Shown: positions 16,660 to 26,212 of the stretch, piece after piece | Layout of the letters: each line of letters opens with the position of its first letter | Numbering within the stretch: the first letter of the stretch is position 1 | From: Alphaproteobacteria bacterium LSUCC0719 | GTDB taxonomy: Bacteria; Pseudomonadota; Alphaproteobacteria; Puniceispirillales; Puniceispirillaceae | Assembly: GCA_040839025.1 (NCBI GenBank) | Contig: JBFPJN010000006.1 | Span: 62,001-126,000 of the forward strand | Length of the DNA: 64,000 bases | Direction: 5' to 3' | The notes under the pieces: model-generated | Told to the model about the DNA's origin: nothing | What the model saw: the letters and a program-made list of their open reading frames with translations, nothing else | The model's database searches: none | Position numbers and translations under genes: made by a program

Positions 16660-17763
16660 TCAGACCGCGTCGAAATCCACCTTCACACTGTCTGTCTTCG
16701 GGCGCGCCTGACAGGACAGGATGAAGCCCGCCTCCATCTCCCATGGCTCAAGCGAGTAATTCGCGTCCATATCCACCTCGCCACTGACAAGTCGGCAGCG
16801 GCAGGTACAGCACATGCCGGCCTCGCAGGAATAGGGAAGTTCCACCCCGGCGGCCTGACCGGCGGCAAGAATGGTCTGACGGGCCGGATCCATGGCAAAG
16901 CTGCGGGTGATGCCATCAGCCCGCAATTCAACCATACAGTCACCTGCCGGCGAATCATCAACCGGTTGTCCTGACGACGGGCTGCTGGCGGGCGCCCCGG
17001 CGGGTGGCGAAGCCGGGGTAAAATGCTCGGTGGCGATCAAACCGCCATCCATGCCAGCAGCGGCCAGCGCATCGCGGCAGCCTGTCATCATGCTGTCGGG
17101 CCCACACAGATAGGCCGCCGAAAGATGTGATGGCGTGATCAACCCGGCATCGACAAGCGCCGCTATCTTGCCGGCATCGACACGCCCGTTCAGCAGATCC
17201 GTATCACGGGGTTCACGCGACAGTACGTGAAGCACGCGGCAGCGCTCGAGATAGCGGTCCTTGAGATCTTCAACGCGATCGCGGAACATGATCGAAGCGG
17301 TGGTCCGATTGCCATAGACAAGCGTGACGCGGGTGTCCGGATGACCTGTTGCCAGCGCCGTTTCGGCGATTGACAGGATCGGCGTAATCCCGGACCCGGC
17401 GGCGAGAAGCAGGACATCGCCAGCCGCGCCATCATCCTGGTCGGCATAGATGAACCGACCCTGGGGCGTCATCACATCGATCCTGTCGCCAACCGAAAGA
17501 CCGGTCAGCGCGTGGCCGGAAAACCTGCCACCCTCGACATGTTTGATCCCCACCCCGAGCCGGCCGCCATGCGGTGTTGTGCAGATGGAATAGGGACGCC
17601 GTACCTCATCGCCATCAATGACGGCGCGAAGTGTCAGATACTGTCCGGGGACAAAGCGATAGGCCTCGACAAGATCATCCGGAACGGCAAAGCCGAGCGC
17701 CACGGCAAAATCACCGAAACGCTCAATGTGGTTGATTGTCAGCTGGTGGAACTTGGGACTCAT
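16660..17763 (-). CDS. paaE: phenylacetyl-CoA epoxidase reductase subunit
   Basis: 367 aa, close to the usual 350-360. Domains: FAD-binding FNR-like barrel with RPYSICTTP near residue 56, NAD(P)-binding part with LLLAAGSGITPILSI near residue 118 and YLCGPDSMM near residue 218, then a Pro/Ser-rich linker (about 250-272) and a plant-type [2Fe-2S] ferredoxin with CEAGMCCTCRCR and a distal Cys in FILSCQARP. It passes electrons from NADPH to the PaaAC diiron oxygenase. It is the last gene of paaZABCDE, 21 bp after paaD. The linker is longer and more Pro/Ser-rich than I expect for the family. Confidence 0.93.
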   Translation of the reverse strand: MSPKFHQLTINHIERFGDFAVALGFAVPDDLVEAYRFVPGQYLTLRAVIDGDEVRRPYSICTTPHGGRLGVGIKHVEGGRFSGHALTGLSVGDRIDVMTPQGRFIYADQDDGAAGDVLLLAAGSGITPILSIAETALATGHPDTRVTLVYGNRTTASIMFRDRVEDLKDRYLERCRVLHVLSREPRDTDLLNGRVDAGKIAALVDAGLITPSHLSAAYLCGPDSMMTGCRDALAAAGMDGGLIATEHFTPASPPAGAPASSPSSGQPVDDSPAGDCMVELRADGITRSFAMDPARQTILAAGQAAGVELPYSCEAGMCCTCRCRLVSGEVDMDANYSLEPWEMEAGFILSCQARPKTDSVKVDFDAV

Positions 17764-17784
17764 CTGTGGGGGATCCGGCTCATT

Positions 17785-18300
17785 TCAGAGGCACTTGAAA
17801 TAATCAAAAGGCTCGCGACAGGACAGGCAGCGATAATGCGCCTTGCAGGCGGTGGCACCAAATGCGGACAGCTCTGCTGTATCAAGGCTCTCACAGCGGG
17901 GGCAGGCAACCTGCGGGCGGGCGAAATATTCACTGGCATCCTGCCTGTTTTCGGCGCGGCGCGGCGGCGGTGCAATGCCGGCCTGCTTCAGCTTTTCCCG
18001 GCCAGCCGGGGTAATCCAGTCGGTTGTCCAGGCCGGTGCCAGCACACGTCTGATCCGCGCATCATATCCTGCCTTGGCAACGGCTGTTTCAATGGCAAGC
18101 TCGATGGCGAGTGTCGCCGGGCAGGCCGAATAGGTGGGGGTGACGTCAATCTCGACCACACCACCATCGCGGCGCAGGTCGCGGATGATGCCAAGATCGC
18201 CAACCGTCACCACCACCAGTTCCGGATCAGGCACAGATTCGGCGATGCCGCGCACCACCGCCAGTGACGGGTCATGAATGACGTCGTCGGTCCCTACCAT
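17785..18300 (-). CDS. paaD: phenylacetyl-CoA epoxidase assembly factor
   Basis: 171 aa. N-terminal MIP18/DUF59 domain with VPDPELVVVTVGDLGIIRD near residue 24 and the conserved TPTYSACPAT with its Cys near residue 60; C-terminal zinc-ribbon-like part with CPRCES ... CLSCREPFDYFKCL. PaaD is required for maturation of the epoxidase, probably of its iron centre. The start overlaps the paaC stop by 7 bp, showing coupling. Confidence 0.93.
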   Translation of the reverse strand: MVGTDDVIHDPSLAVVRGIAESVPDPELVVVTVGDLGIIRDLRRDGGVVEIDVTPTYSACPATLAIELAIETAVAKAGYDARIRRVLAPAWTTDWITPAGREKLKQAGIAPPPRRAENRQDASEYFARPQVACPRCESLDTAELSAFGATACKAHYRCLSCREPFDYFKCL

Positions 18301-19052
18301 GTCAGCCCCGGATAGGCTCTCTGCATGAACTGCATCTCGGCAAGAAGGTGACCAAGCACCTCGCCGTGACGGCCCCTGCGGCCACCGGAAATTCCGGCGG
18401 TGACATCAAGTGGCGGCAGCTGCGCCATCGCAAATGTCCGCGCAACCGTGCTGTCAAAGGCCGCCCTGACCACAGCCGGATCAGGCAGCAGCCCGGCCGC
18501 GACAAGCCTGTCCGACGTCTCGTCACGCTCGAACATCTCGCCCAGATAGGGACCAAGATCAGCCAGCGCCGCCAGCATCCGGTCAGCGCTTTCCTCGGTG
18601 CCGTCGCCAAGCCGCACCACCCATTCACCGCCATGCCTGACATGATAGGCCATTTCCTTGACCGCCTTGCCGGCATGTTCAGCAAGACGTTGATCGGCAG
18701 CGGCTGTCAGGCCGTCCCAGACGGGGTGCATGTAGGCGGCAAACAGGAACTGGCGAAGAATGGTGAAGGCGAAATCGCCATTTGGTCGCTCAACCATCAG
18801 CATATGGCGGAACGCGGTGCCATCACGAAGGAAGGCATAATCATCCTCGCTGCGGCCATCGCCCTCGATTTCGGCAGCATAGCCATAACACATCCGCGCC
18901 GTGCCGATCAGATCAAGTGCCATGTTCGGCAGCGCCAGATCCTCTTCCAGCATCGGCGCATGGCCACACCATTCGCTGAGCCTGTGACCCAGAATCAGAT
19001 GGTCATCGCCAATGCGCAGAAGAAGCGCCAGAAGATCGTCACGGTCGGCCAT
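18294..19052 (-). CDS. paaC: phenylacetyl-CoA epoxidase structural subunit
   Basis: 252 aa, normal length. Ferritin-like fold with IGDDHLILGHRLSEWCGHAP near residue 13, EEDLALPNMALDLIGTAR near residue 36 and KAVKEMAYHVRHGGEWVVRLGDGTEES near residue 129. PaaC lacks redox function but forms the catalytic heterodimer with PaaA. It overlaps paaB by 1 bp (TAATG). Confidence 0.94.
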   Translation of the reverse strand: MADRDDLLALLLRIGDDHLILGHRLSEWCGHAPMLEEDLALPNMALDLIGTARMCYGYAAEIEGDGRSEDDYAFLRDGTAFRHMLMVERPNGDFAFTILRQFLFAAYMHPVWDGLTAAADQRLAEHAGKAVKEMAYHVRHGGEWVVRLGDGTEESADRMLAALADLGPYLGEMFERDETSDRLVAAGLLPDPAVVRAAFDSTVARTFAMAQLPPLDVTAGISGGRRGRHGEVLGHLLAEMQFMQRAYPGLTW

Positions 19053-19363
19053 TACATGTGACCCACATCATCGGGAATGTCATAGAAGGACGGATGCCGG
19101 TAGATCTTCGAGGCCGACGGATCAAAATTCTCGTCCCGCTGGTCGGGATCGGAAGCTGTGATGCTGGCAGACGGCACAACCCAGATCGAGACACCCTCGC
19201 CACGGCGCGTATAGACATCGCGTGCCGCCTGCAGCGCCATCACCTCGTCGCTGGCATGTACCGAGCCGACATGGGTATGGGCAAGGCCGGTCCGGGGGCG
19301 AATGAACACCTCCCATAGCGGCATCAGCTCCGAAGCTGCTGGATTCTGTCGATCGTCATTCAT
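19052..19363 (-). CDS. paaB: phenylacetyl-CoA epoxidase small subunit
   Basis: 103 aa from ATG 19363, which has GGAGAGAG just upstream; the open frame extends further but without a site. Conserved PaaB segments: PLWEVFIRPRTGLAHTHVGSVHA near residue 14, ALQAARDVYTRRGEGVSIWVV and the C-terminal KIYRHPSFYDIPDDVGHM. PaaB bridges PaaAC dimers in the epoxidase complex. It lies 19 bp after paaA. Confidence 0.94.
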   Translation of the reverse strand: MNDDRQNPAASELMPLWEVFIRPRTGLAHTHVGSVHASDEVMALQAARDVYTRRGEGVSIWVVPSASITASDPDQRDENFDPSASKIYRHPSFYDIPDDVGHM

Positions 19364-19382
19364 GATCTCTCTCCACCGGATG

Positions 19383-20360
19383 TCATTCCGCCGCCTGCGC
19401 CTGCCGTTTGGCAGCATGCGCCAGCGCCGCCTCGCGCACCCATGCGCCGTCATCCCAGGCCTTGCGGCGGGCCGCCACCCGTTCCCGGTTCATCGGCCCA
19501 TTGCCCTTGACGACACGCCAGAATTCGTCCCAGTCGATGGGACCGAAATCATAGCTTTGCCGCTCTTCGTTCCAGGCCAGATCCGGATCGGGGATGGTCA
19601 GCCCCAGATATTCGGCCTGCGGCACCGTGGCATCGACGAATTTCTGGCGAAGCTCGTCATTGGTGAACCGCTTGATCTTCCATTTTACAGACTGGTCGGT
19701 ATTCCGGGATTCGCTGTCAGGCGGGCCGAACATCATCAGCACCGGCTGCCAGAACCGGTTCAGCGATTCCTGCGCCATGGCCTTTTGTTCAGGCGATCCC
19801 TGGGCCAGCGTCATGACGATCTCATAGCCCTGGCGCTGATGAAAACTTTCCTCCTTGCAGATGCGGATCATCGCCCGTGCATAGGGGCCGTAGGAACAAC
19901 GGCAGAGCGGTATCTGGTTCATGATCGCCGCGCCATCCACAAGCCAGCCAATGGTACCGATATCGGCCCAGCTCAGGGTCGGGTAATTGAAGATCGAGGA
20001 ATATTTCGCCGTTCCGTCAAGAAGCTCTTCGGTCATCTGTTCACGGCTGACACCAAGCGTCTCGGCAGCGGAATAGAGATACAGGCCATGCCCGCCTTCA
20101 TCCTGCACCTTGGCAAGAAGCGAGGCCTTGCGGCGAAGCGACGGGGCGCGGGTGATCCAGTTGCCTTCGGGCAGCATGCCGACGATCTCGGAATGGGCGT
20201 GCTGGCCGATCTGCCTGACAAGGGTGCGCCGATAGCCTTCCGGCATCTCGTCATTCGGCTCGATCTTCTGTTCATCGTCGATCCGCGCCTGAAAGCGGGC
20301 GAGAAACGCTTCATCCTCGACAGTGCGCCCGTCGGCGCCGATCAGTCCCTGCGAATACAT
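19383..20360 (-). CDS. paaA: phenylacetyl-CoA 1,2-epoxidase catalytic subunit
   Basis: 325 aa. Carries the diiron ligands in the segments [14 protein letters not shown] near residue 84 and [15 protein letters not shown] near residue 157, plus the family-specific [19 protein letters not shown] near the C-terminus. With PaaC, PaaB and the reductase PaaE it converts phenylacetyl-CoA to the 1,2-epoxide, the committed aerobic ring-activation step. 20 bp after paaZ, second gene of the operon. Confidence 0.95.
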   Translation of the reverse strand: MYSQGLIGADGRTVEDEAFLARFQARIDDEQKIEPNDEMPEGYRRTLVRQIGQHAHSEIVGMLPEGNWITRAPSLRRKASLLAKVQDEGGHGLYLYSAAETLGVSREQMTEELLDGTAKYSSIFNYPTLSWADIGTIGWLVDGAAIMNQIPLCRCSYGPYARAMIRICKEESFHQRQGYEIVMTLAQGSPEQKAMAQESLNRFWQPVLMMFGPPDSESRNTDQSVKWKIKRFTNDELRQKFVDATVPQAEYLGLTIPDPDLAWNEERQSYDFGPIDWDEFWRVVKGNGPMNRERVAARRKAWDDGAWVREAALAHAAKRQAQAAE

Positions 20361-20380
20361 AGCCGTTGGTCCTTTCCGAT

Positions 20381-22408
20381 CTAGATGGCCACCATGGTCA
20401 GCAGCTCGTAACGCGCCACGAGGTCGCCCTCGTGATCGCGAAGTTCAACATGCCAGCGCACCTCGCCATATTCATCGGTGCGCCTGGTCTTGCGCTTTAC
20501 CGTCAGATGGACGGTGATGTCGGTCCCCGGGGTCACCGGTTTTTCAAAGCTCAGCCCGTTCAGCCCTGTATTGGCCAGGACCGGTCCCGGCGCCGGGTCG
20601 ACAAACATACCGGCGGCAAAGCTGAGAAGAAGATAGCCATGCGCGACAATGCCGGGGAAGAACGGGTTGTCTGCGGCGGCGGCGGCATCGGTATGGGCAT
20701 AGAACTGGTCGCCCGTGAAATCGGCAAACGTCGTTATATCCTCGGCGGTGATCCGGCGTGGCGGTGTGACCAGCGTCTCGCCAAGCTCCAGATCGTCAAA
20801 CCTGCGGCGGAATGGATGCGCCGGTCCCTGATGCGTCGGGCTGCCGGCAAGCCAGGTTTCACCGGCGGCCGACAGCAGAGCCGGCGGCCCCTGCAAGGCG
20901 GTGCGCTGCATATAATGTTTGACCGCACGGATGCCGCCAAGTTCCTCGCTGCCACCGGCGCGGCCGGGACCACCATGCACCATGTGCGGCAATGGTGATC
21001 CATGGCCCGTGGCCTCGGCCATCGAATCGCGATTGTTGAAATAGAGTCTGCCGTGATGACTGGCACTGGCGGCAACAAACCGATGCGCCACTGTCTCGTC
21101 CCGCGTGATCACCGACGTCACAAGCGCCCCGCCACCCCGATTGGCAAGTGCCGCTGCATGGCCGGGGTCGCGGTAAGGCATCAGACAGGCCACCGGCCCG
21201 AAGGCCTCTCTTTCATGAAGGTGGGTCGCGGCATCCGGATCGTCACAGTCAAAGATCGTCGGCGCCATCCAGGCACCGCCATCCAGCCCCTCGCCGGCAA
21301 GCTGCGGCGGCGCACCGCCGATGATGCAGCGCGCCTCGTCGGCAAACAGCGCGCATGTGCCAAGCACATCCTGTTTCTGACCGGCCCCGGCAAGCGCGCC
21401 CATGCCGACATCCGGCAGCCGCGGATCGCCAAGCGTGACCTCGCCAAGCCGTGCAGACAGCGCCTCGGCAATCGGACCACGAAGCGGCTCCGGCACCAGA
21501 ATCCGCCTGACAGCGGTACATTTCTGGCCGGCCTTGGCGGTGATTTCGGTCACCACCTCGGTGACGAACAGGTCGAATTCCGGATCACCGCACGCCACGT
21601 CGGGACCGAGAACGGTGGCATTCAGACTGTCCTGTTCGGCCGCGAACCGGACCGAGTTGCGAAGCAGGTTTCCGGTTCCGCGAAGCGCCAGCGCGGTATC
21701 GGCCGAGCCGGTAAAGCTGACCGCATCCTGGGGGCCAAGCCTGTCAAGAAGCGGGCCGAGCCTGCCGGAAACGAATTGCACCGCCCCTTCGGGAAGACAG
21801 CCGGATTCCAGAATCATCCGAAAGGCCGCCTCGGCAACATAGCCTGTCACGGTGGCCGGTTTGACTATTGCCGGCATGCCGGCAAGCAATGTCGGGGCCA
21901 GCTTTTCCAGCATGCCCCAGACCGGAAAGTTGAATGCGTTGATATGAACAGCCACGCCCTGCATCGACGTGTAGACATGCTGGCCGACAAAACTGCCGGC
22001 CCGTGACAGCATTTCGACATCGCCATCGAGATAGACACGCGAATCCGGCATTTCGCGCCGCCCTTTCGAGGCAAAGACGAACATCGTGCCGATGCCGCCG
22101 TCAATATCGATCCAGCTGTCGGATTTGGTCGCGCCTGTCAGATAGGACAACTCATACAGCTCGTCCTTGCGGGCTGTCAGATATTGCGCCAGTGCCTTGA
22201 GCATGCGCGCCCTGTCATGAAAGCTCATCGCGCGGAGAGCCGGCCCACCTGTTGCCAGCGCATGGTGATACATCGCCATGACATCGGGCGCCGCGGTGCC
22301 AGCATGGCCAATCACAGCGCCCGTACAGGCGTTGTGAAGCGTTGCCAGATCCGATTCTGGCGCTACCCACCTGCCGGCGACAAATGACTGGACCTGCATC
22401 AGGCTCAT
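20381..22408 (-). CDS. paaZ: bifunctional oxepin-CoA hydrolase / semialdehyde dehydrogenase
   Basis: About 675 aa from ATG 22408 (E. coli PaaZ is 681). The N-terminal ALDH domain (about 1-520) has the nucleophile in [16 protein letters not shown] near residue 295. The C-terminal R-specific enoyl-CoA hydratase-like hotdog (about 535-675) has the catalytic pattern [11 protein letters not shown] followed by [11 protein letters not shown]. The enzyme opens the oxepin-CoA ring and oxidises the resulting aldehyde. The open frame continues 42 codons upstream into the leader, but family alignment supports [15 protein letters not shown] as the start. First gene of the minus-strand operon, 141 bp from a TetR-type operator. 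Confidence 0.94.
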   Translation of the reverse strand: MSLMQVQSFVAGRWVAPESDLATLHNACTGAVIGHAGTAAPDVMAMYHHALATGGPALRAMSFHDRARMLKALAQYLTARKDELYELSYLTGATKSDSWIDIDGGIGTMFVFASKGRREMPDSRVYLDGDVEMLSRAGSFVGQHVYTSMQGVAVHINAFNFPVWGMLEKLAPTLLAGMPAIVKPATVTGYVAEAAFRMILESGCLPEGAVQFVSGRLGPLLDRLGPQDAVSFTGSADTALALRGTGNLLRNSVRFAAEQDSLNATVLGPDVACGDPEFDLFVTEVVTEITAKAGQKCTAVRRILVPEPLRGPIAEALSARLGEVTLGDPRLPDVGMGALAGAGQKQDVLGTCALFADEARCIIGGAPPQLAGEGLDGGAWMAPTIFDCDDPDAATHLHEREAFGPVACLMPYRDPGHAAALANRGGGALVTSVITRDETVAHRFVAASASHHGRLYFNNRDSMAEATGHGSPLPHMVHGGPGRAGGSEELGGIRAVKHYMQRTALQGPPALLSAAGETWLAGSPTHQGPAHPFRRRFDDLELGETLVTPPRRITAEDITTFADFTGDQFYAHTDAAAAADNPFFPGIVAHGYLLLSFAAGMFVDPAPGPVLANTGLNGLSFEKPVTPGTDITVHLTVKRKTRRTDEYGEVRWHVELRDHEGDLVARYELLTMVAI

Positions 22409-22439
22409 GGCTTTGCTGGCTCTCTGTTCCGCGCCCCTG

Positions 22440-22490
22440 CCCCTGAAGCAAAGATGCCCCTGAAGCAAAGACGTCCCTAACGCAAAGACG
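22440..22490. repeat. 17-bp triplicate repeat in the paaZ leader
   Basis: Three adjacent 17-bp units: two differ at one base (CCCCTGAAGCAAAGAYG) and the third is diverged (TCCCTAACGCAAAGACG). It lies 32-82 bp upstream of the paaZ start, in the expected 5' untranslated region. Function unknown. Confidence 0.75.
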
Positions 22491-22548
22491 TGGCGGCGAC
22501 GTGCTGTATCCGAACGACGCCTATGGTTCCACATATCCTGTCACTATT

Positions 22549-22570
22549 ATTGACCGACCGGTCAGTCTAT
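22549..22570. promoter_or_regulatory. TetR-type operator, putative PaaR site 1
   Basis: ATTGACCGACCGGTCAGTCTAT is a 22-bp inverted repeat (GACC/GGTC core, GAC/GTC and AT outer arms) with two mismatched pairs. The 16-bp core agrees at 12 positions with a second site upstream of paaI (36290-36305). A TetR regulator is encoded next to paaK. Symmetric placement between paaZ and paaG suggests control of both operons. Confidence 0.72.
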
Positions 22571-22766
22571 GTAAAGCCGTAACTATATCTATGGGAGTGC
22601 CGGGACATGCGCCGGGGCGCGTGCCAGTGTGGGTAGCAGGGTGCGTGTTAGCTCCGCGAACAACTGCGGACATTTTTTGCTGGCCAGTCATGGGCCGGCT
22701 TGCCTAGGCTCTGCAGTCTGGAACCCTGCGGTTGATCACCCCACCACAGCGAGGCGGAGACAGCTT

Positions 22767-23552
22767 ATGAGTGATACCATTCTGGTGACGGCAGATGGGC
22801 CTTTGAGAACGATCACGCTCAACCGGCCGGACAAGCTCAACGCCTTCAACGAGGACATGCATCTTGCCTTTCGCGCAGCGCTTGAAGCAGCACGGGATGA
22901 TGACAGCTGTCGTGCGGTTCTGCTGACCGGGGCCGGTCGCGGCTTCTGCGCCGGTCAGGATCTCGGTGATCGCGATCCGGCAAAGGGCGAGGTGCCTGAT
23001 CTTGGTGAAACGCTGCGCAACTTCTTCAACCCGAATATCAGGCTGATCCGCGACATGCCAAAACCGACCATCGCAGCCGTCAATGGCGCGGCGGCCGGGG
23101 CCGGGGCCAATATTGCGCTGGCATGCGATATCGTGGTGGCGGCCAAAGAGGCAAAATTTCTGCAGGCCTTTGCCCGTATCGGCCTGATTCCGGATGCCGG
23201 TGGCAGCTGGACCCTGACCCAGCTTGTCGGTCCGGCGCGCGCACGCGGCCTTGCCATGCTGGCGGAACCGCTGACCGGCGAAACAGCAGCACAATGGGGA
23301 CTGATCTGGAAGGCGGTTGATGCCGAAATGCTGATGGCCGAGGCAACCGATATGGCAACCCAGCTTGCCAACGGCCCGACCATTGGGTTGACCCTGACAA
23401 AACAGGCCATTCTGGCAGCAACCGAATCGACGCTGGAGGAACAGCTCGACCGCGAGGCCGAGCTTCAGGCCCGTGCCGGCACGACCGCTGATTATCGCGA
23501 GGGCGTGTCCGCCTTTCTTGAAAAGCGCGCGCCCCGATTCACCGGGCGCTGA
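22767..23552 (+). CDS. paaG: epoxyphenylacetyl-CoA isomerase (enoyl-CoA hydratase family)
   Basis: 261 aa crotonase-fold enzyme. It contains LNRPDKLNAFNEDMH near residue 18, the oxyanion-hole segment GRGFCAGQDLGDRDP near residue 58, and the second oxyanion segment NGAAAGAGANIALACD near residue 105; the GxxAGQDL form is typical of PaaG. The Asp in GLIPDAGGSW fits the isomerase catalytic residue. It converts the ring epoxide to oxepin-CoA. ATG 22767 has GGAG at 7 bp; upstream codons in the same frame lack support. It heads an operon in which the P450 gene follows after 17 bp. Confidence 0.93.
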   Translation: MSDTILVTADGPLRTITLNRPDKLNAFNEDMHLAFRAALEAARDDDSCRAVLLTGAGRGFCAGQDLGDRDPAKGEVPDLGETLRNFFNPNIRLIRDMPKPTIAAVNGAAAGAGANIALACDIVVAAKEAKFLQAFARIGLIPDAGGSWTLTQLVGPARARGLAMLAEPLTGETAAQWGLIWKAVDAEMLMAEATDMATQLANGPTIGLTLTKQAILAATESTLEEQLDREAELQARAGTTADYREGVSAFLEKRAPRFTGR

Positions 23553-23569
23553 GCTGGTGTCGCCGTGCC

Positions 23570-24793
23570 ATGATGTTTGACCTGACAAGACTTCCCGACG
23601 GTTTCATCGACAACCCGCATCCGCATTACGCGGCGCTTCGCGAACACAACCCCGTCTATGAACTGCCGGGGGGCGGCCTGTTTTTGTCACGCCATGCCGA
23701 CCTTGTCCGCGTCTACAAGGACCGCAAGACCTTTTCGTCGGACAAGAAGATCGAATTCTACCCGAAATTTGGTGACTCGCTTCTCTATCAGCATCATACA
23801 ACCTCGCTTGTGTTCAATGACGCGCCGCTGCATACCCGCGTCCGGCGGGCCATTGCCGGCGCGCTTGCCCCGCGCGCCATCGCCGGCATGGATGTGGTGG
23901 TGCAACAGCTTGTCGACAGGCTGATCACCGATCTTGAAGCCCGTGTGAAGACCGGAATGCCAATCGACGCGGTGGCGCATTTCGCGCAGAACATTCCCAT
24001 CGAGGTCATTGGCAATCTTCTGGCCATTCCCCGCGCCGAACGAGACCCCCTTCGCGACTGGTCGCTGGCCATACTCGGCGCGTTGGAGCCGGAAATATCG
24101 AAACAGCAATTTGACGATGGCGAGACAGCGGTGCGTGAATTTCTGGCCTATCTGGAAGCACTTGTCGCCCGACGGCGCGCCGAAGGGCTGGATCAGGCCG
24201 GTGACATCATGGCGCGGCTGATCCGCGAAACCGGCGAGGCAGGTGAAGACGCCAACCTGCTGCCACACGAGCTTCTTCAGAACTGCATCTTCATTCTGAA
24301 TGCCGGCCATGAAACCACAACCAACCTGATCTGTTCGGGAATCTTCCTGCTGGCGCAGCGACCGCAGATTGTCAGCCGTCTGGCTGACGCCCCGGAATTG
24401 TGGCCGGCCGCCATCGAGGAAATCCTGCGGATGGAGAGCCCAAACCAGCTTGGTAACCGAAGGGCCGTAGCAGATTTCGACATGGGTGGCCGGCGTTGGG
24501 CAGCCGGCACGCTGATCACACTTGGCATGGGGGCCGCCAACCGCGATCCCGAGATTTTTGATCAGCCCGATGAATTCCGGCTTGACCGTGGGGACAACCA
24601 GCATCTTGCCTTTGCCGGCGGGGTCCATGTCTGTGCCGGCAACAGCATCGCGCGAATTGAAGGGCAGATCGCGCTGGCAAGCCTGTTTCGCCGGTGGCCC
24701 GATCTGCAGGTGATGGACGGGCTGCGCCGGTCACCGCGGGTGCGGTTCCGCGGCTTTGAATCCATGCCTTTGCAGCTTGCCACCATCGCATGA
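23570..24793 (+). CDS. cytochrome P450 monooxygenase
   Basis: 407 aa soluble bacterial P450. I-helix oxygen-activation motif AGHETT near residue 244, ExxR helix motif EEILRME near residue 284, and heme-Cys loop FAGGVHVCAGNSIAR near residue 345 (fits FxxGxxxCxG). It should hydroxylate an organic substrate using an external ferredoxin and reductase, none of which is adjacent; PaaE is the nearest candidate reductase. It sits 17 bp after paaG and is followed by a 105-bp gap before the next gene. P450s are not part of the known paa route, so it probably acts on a related aromatic or on material feeding the later genes of this operon. Confidence 0.92.
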   Translation: MMFDLTRLPDGFIDNPHPHYAALREHNPVYELPGGGLFLSRHADLVRVYKDRKTFSSDKKIEFYPKFGDSLLYQHHTTSLVFNDAPLHTRVRRAIAGALAPRAIAGMDVVVQQLVDRLITDLEARVKTGMPIDAVAHFAQNIPIEVIGNLLAIPRAERDPLRDWSLAILGALEPEISKQQFDDGETAVREFLAYLEALVARRRAEGLDQAGDIMARLIRETGEAGEDANLLPHELLQNCIFILNAGHETTTNLICSGIFLLAQRPQIVSRLADAPELWPAAIEEILRMESPNQLGNRRAVADFDMGGRRWAAGTLITLGMGAANRDPEIFDQPDEFRLDRGDNQHLAFAGGVHVCAGNSIARIEGQIALASLFRRWPDLQVMDGLRRSPRVRFRGFESMPLQLATIA

Positions 24794-24898
24794 GGAGGCT
24801 GGACTTTCGAAGGCGAAGCAGGGCATGTTGACGGGGTAGAGAATGCCGGAATATGCGGTGCGACAAAGCAGGGCACAGGGTCAGGAGGACAGCACGCA

Positions 24899-25159
24899 AT
24901 GGACAAGCGAAATCTGATTGTCATGGTAAAATGCGAGATCGGGCGCACATATGATGTTGCCGCAACGCTGGCCGATCTGCCCGAGGCGCCAATCGTCTAT
25001 TCGACCTCGGGAGATTATGATCTCTTCACCATGTTCAGGCTCGATAACAATGATGATATCGGCCTTTATGTGTGCGAAAGCATCCAGAAGATTGACGGGG
25101 TCAGGGATACCAACACCATCGTCTGTTTCAATCCGTTCACCAAGGACCGGGGCATCTGA
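24899..25159 (+). CDS. stand-alone Lrp/AsnC-type ligand-binding (RAM) domain protein
   Basis: 86 aa: only the effector-binding beta-alpha-beta-beta-alpha-beta half of an Lrp/AsnC regulator, with the typical STSGDYDLFTMFRLDNNDD turn near residue 35 and IDGVRDTNTIVCF near residue 62. No helix-turn-helix precedes it; the region upstream (24794-24898) has no open frame for one. Such lone RAM proteins may sense small molecules, modulate a full-length Lrp, or act as enzymes' partners. It abuts the NicX-like gene (3 bp between stop and ATG), so a role with that enzyme is likely. Confidence 0.8.
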   Translation: MDKRNLIVMVKCEIGRTYDVAATLADLPEAPIVYSTSGDYDLFTMFRLDNNDDIGLYVCESIQKIDGVRDTNTIVCFNPFTKDRGI

Positions 25160-25162
25160 GTG

Positions 25163-26212
25163 ATGCCGGCCGATTCCGCCCCCGACGCCCCCATTGAGGA
25201 CAATTGGCTCGACGCCTTTGTCGAATTGTTTTCCCTGTGTCGCGCCACGGCAGATGAAACCATCACCCTGATAGCCGAAACACAGAGCCGACAGGTGAAT
25301 GTCACACTGGCGCGCCGCGCTCTGGACAGTATGAATCTGGCATATCAGACCATCACTGTTGCCAGCAAACAGACAACATCCGGCCCGATCATCAGGTCGA
25401 CGGGTGCCTCGACGGCACTGACCGGCGAGGCGGCGGCTGTCCAGAGCCTGTGCCAGTCACATCTTGTGGTCGACCTGACGGTCGAGGGGGTGATGCATGC
25501 GCCGGAAACTGCCGGCATCCTGAAAGCCGGCGCGCGGATCATGACCATTTCGAACGAACATCCCGAAATCCTGTCACGGCTGCGCCCCGACCCGGCGATG
25601 AAGGATATTGTGCGCCACGCCGTTTCAGCCTGCCGCGCCGCCAGCAGGATGACGGTCACATCGCCTGCCGGCACCGACCTGACCATCGACATGACCGAGA
25701 TCCCGACCGTAGGCGTCTGGGGATGGACCGACAGGCCGGGGACATTGGCACATTGGCCGGGCGGTCTTGTTGTCAGCTTTCCGCGCCAGGCAGCCTGCAA
25801 CGGCACCATCATCTTTGCCCCCGGCGATATCAATCTGACCTTCAAACGCTATTTTGAGAGCGAAGTGCGCTGTGTGATACGAGATGATTTCATCACCGAG
25901 ATCAGCGGCACCGGTACCGATGCCCAGCTGATGAAACGCTATCTTGACGGATTTGACGATCCGCTGGCCTTTGCCACCAGCCATGTCGGCTGGGGGTTGA
26001 ACCCGGCGGCACGGTATGAAGCGCTGACAATGTATGACAAGGCCGATCTCAACGGCACCGAACTGCGCGCCCTTGCCGGCAATTTTCTGTATTCGACAGG
26101 TGCCAATGAATTTGCCGGCCGTTTCACCGAAGGGCATTTCGACCTGCCAATGATGGGATGCACCATCAGCCTCGACGATATGGTCGTGGTCCGCGACGGC
26201 GTGCCGGTATGA
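25163..26212 (+). CDS. NicX-like 2,5-dihydroxypyridine 5,6-dioxygenase / M29-like metalloenzyme
   Basis: 349 aa. Segments agree with my memory of Pseudomonas NicX: GARIMTISNEHPEILSRLRP near residue 128, the GTDLTIDM region, the motif WGWTDRPGTLAHWPGGLVV near residue 188, TSHVGWGLNPAARYEALTMYD near residue 275 and GNFLYSTGANEFAG near residue 308 with downstream His-Asp (GHFDLPM). NicX is an Fe(II) dioxygenase opening 2,5-dihydroxypyridine to N-formylmaleamate; the fold is shared with aminopeptidase-like proteins. Immediate overlap with an alpha/beta hydrolase mirrors the nicX-nicD pairing. However, no other nic gene (maleamate amidase, maleate isomerase) is present, so the exact substrate is open. 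An overlapping GTG at 25160 is an alternative start. Confidence 0.75.
   Translation: MPADSAPDAPIEDNWLDAFVELFSLCRATADETITLIAETQSRQVNVTLARRALDSMNLAYQTITVASKQTTSGPIIRSTGASTALTGEAAAVQSLCQSHLVVDLTVEGVMHAPETAGILKAGARIMTISNEHPEILSRLRPDPAMKDIVRHAVSACRAASRMTVTSPAGTDLTIDMTEIPTVGVWGWTDRPGTLAHWPGGLVVSFPRQAACNGTIIFAPGDINLTFKRYFESEVRCVIRDDFITEISGTGTDAQLMKRYLDGFDDPLAFATSHVGWGLNPAARYEALTMYDKADLNGTELRALAGNFLYSTGANEFAGRFTEGHFDLPMMGCTISLDDMVVVRDGVPV

Larger units (their letters stand above)
22409..22766. promoter_or_regulatory. divergent promoter region paaZ / paaG
   Basis: 358 bp without a gene between two divergent phenylacetate operons. It contains a 17-bp triplicated repeat close to paaZ, a TetR-type inverted repeat in the middle (described separately) and a GGAG site 7 bp before the paaG ATG. 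TTGACC within the operator could serve as a -35 element for the paaG direction, but I see no clean -10 at the right distance. Confidence 0.6.

Noticed and set aside
22409-22534. N-terminal extension of paaZ to 22534
   Set aside because: Encoded by the 17-bp repeats and GC-rich leader; PaaZ proteins start at the position of ATG 22408.
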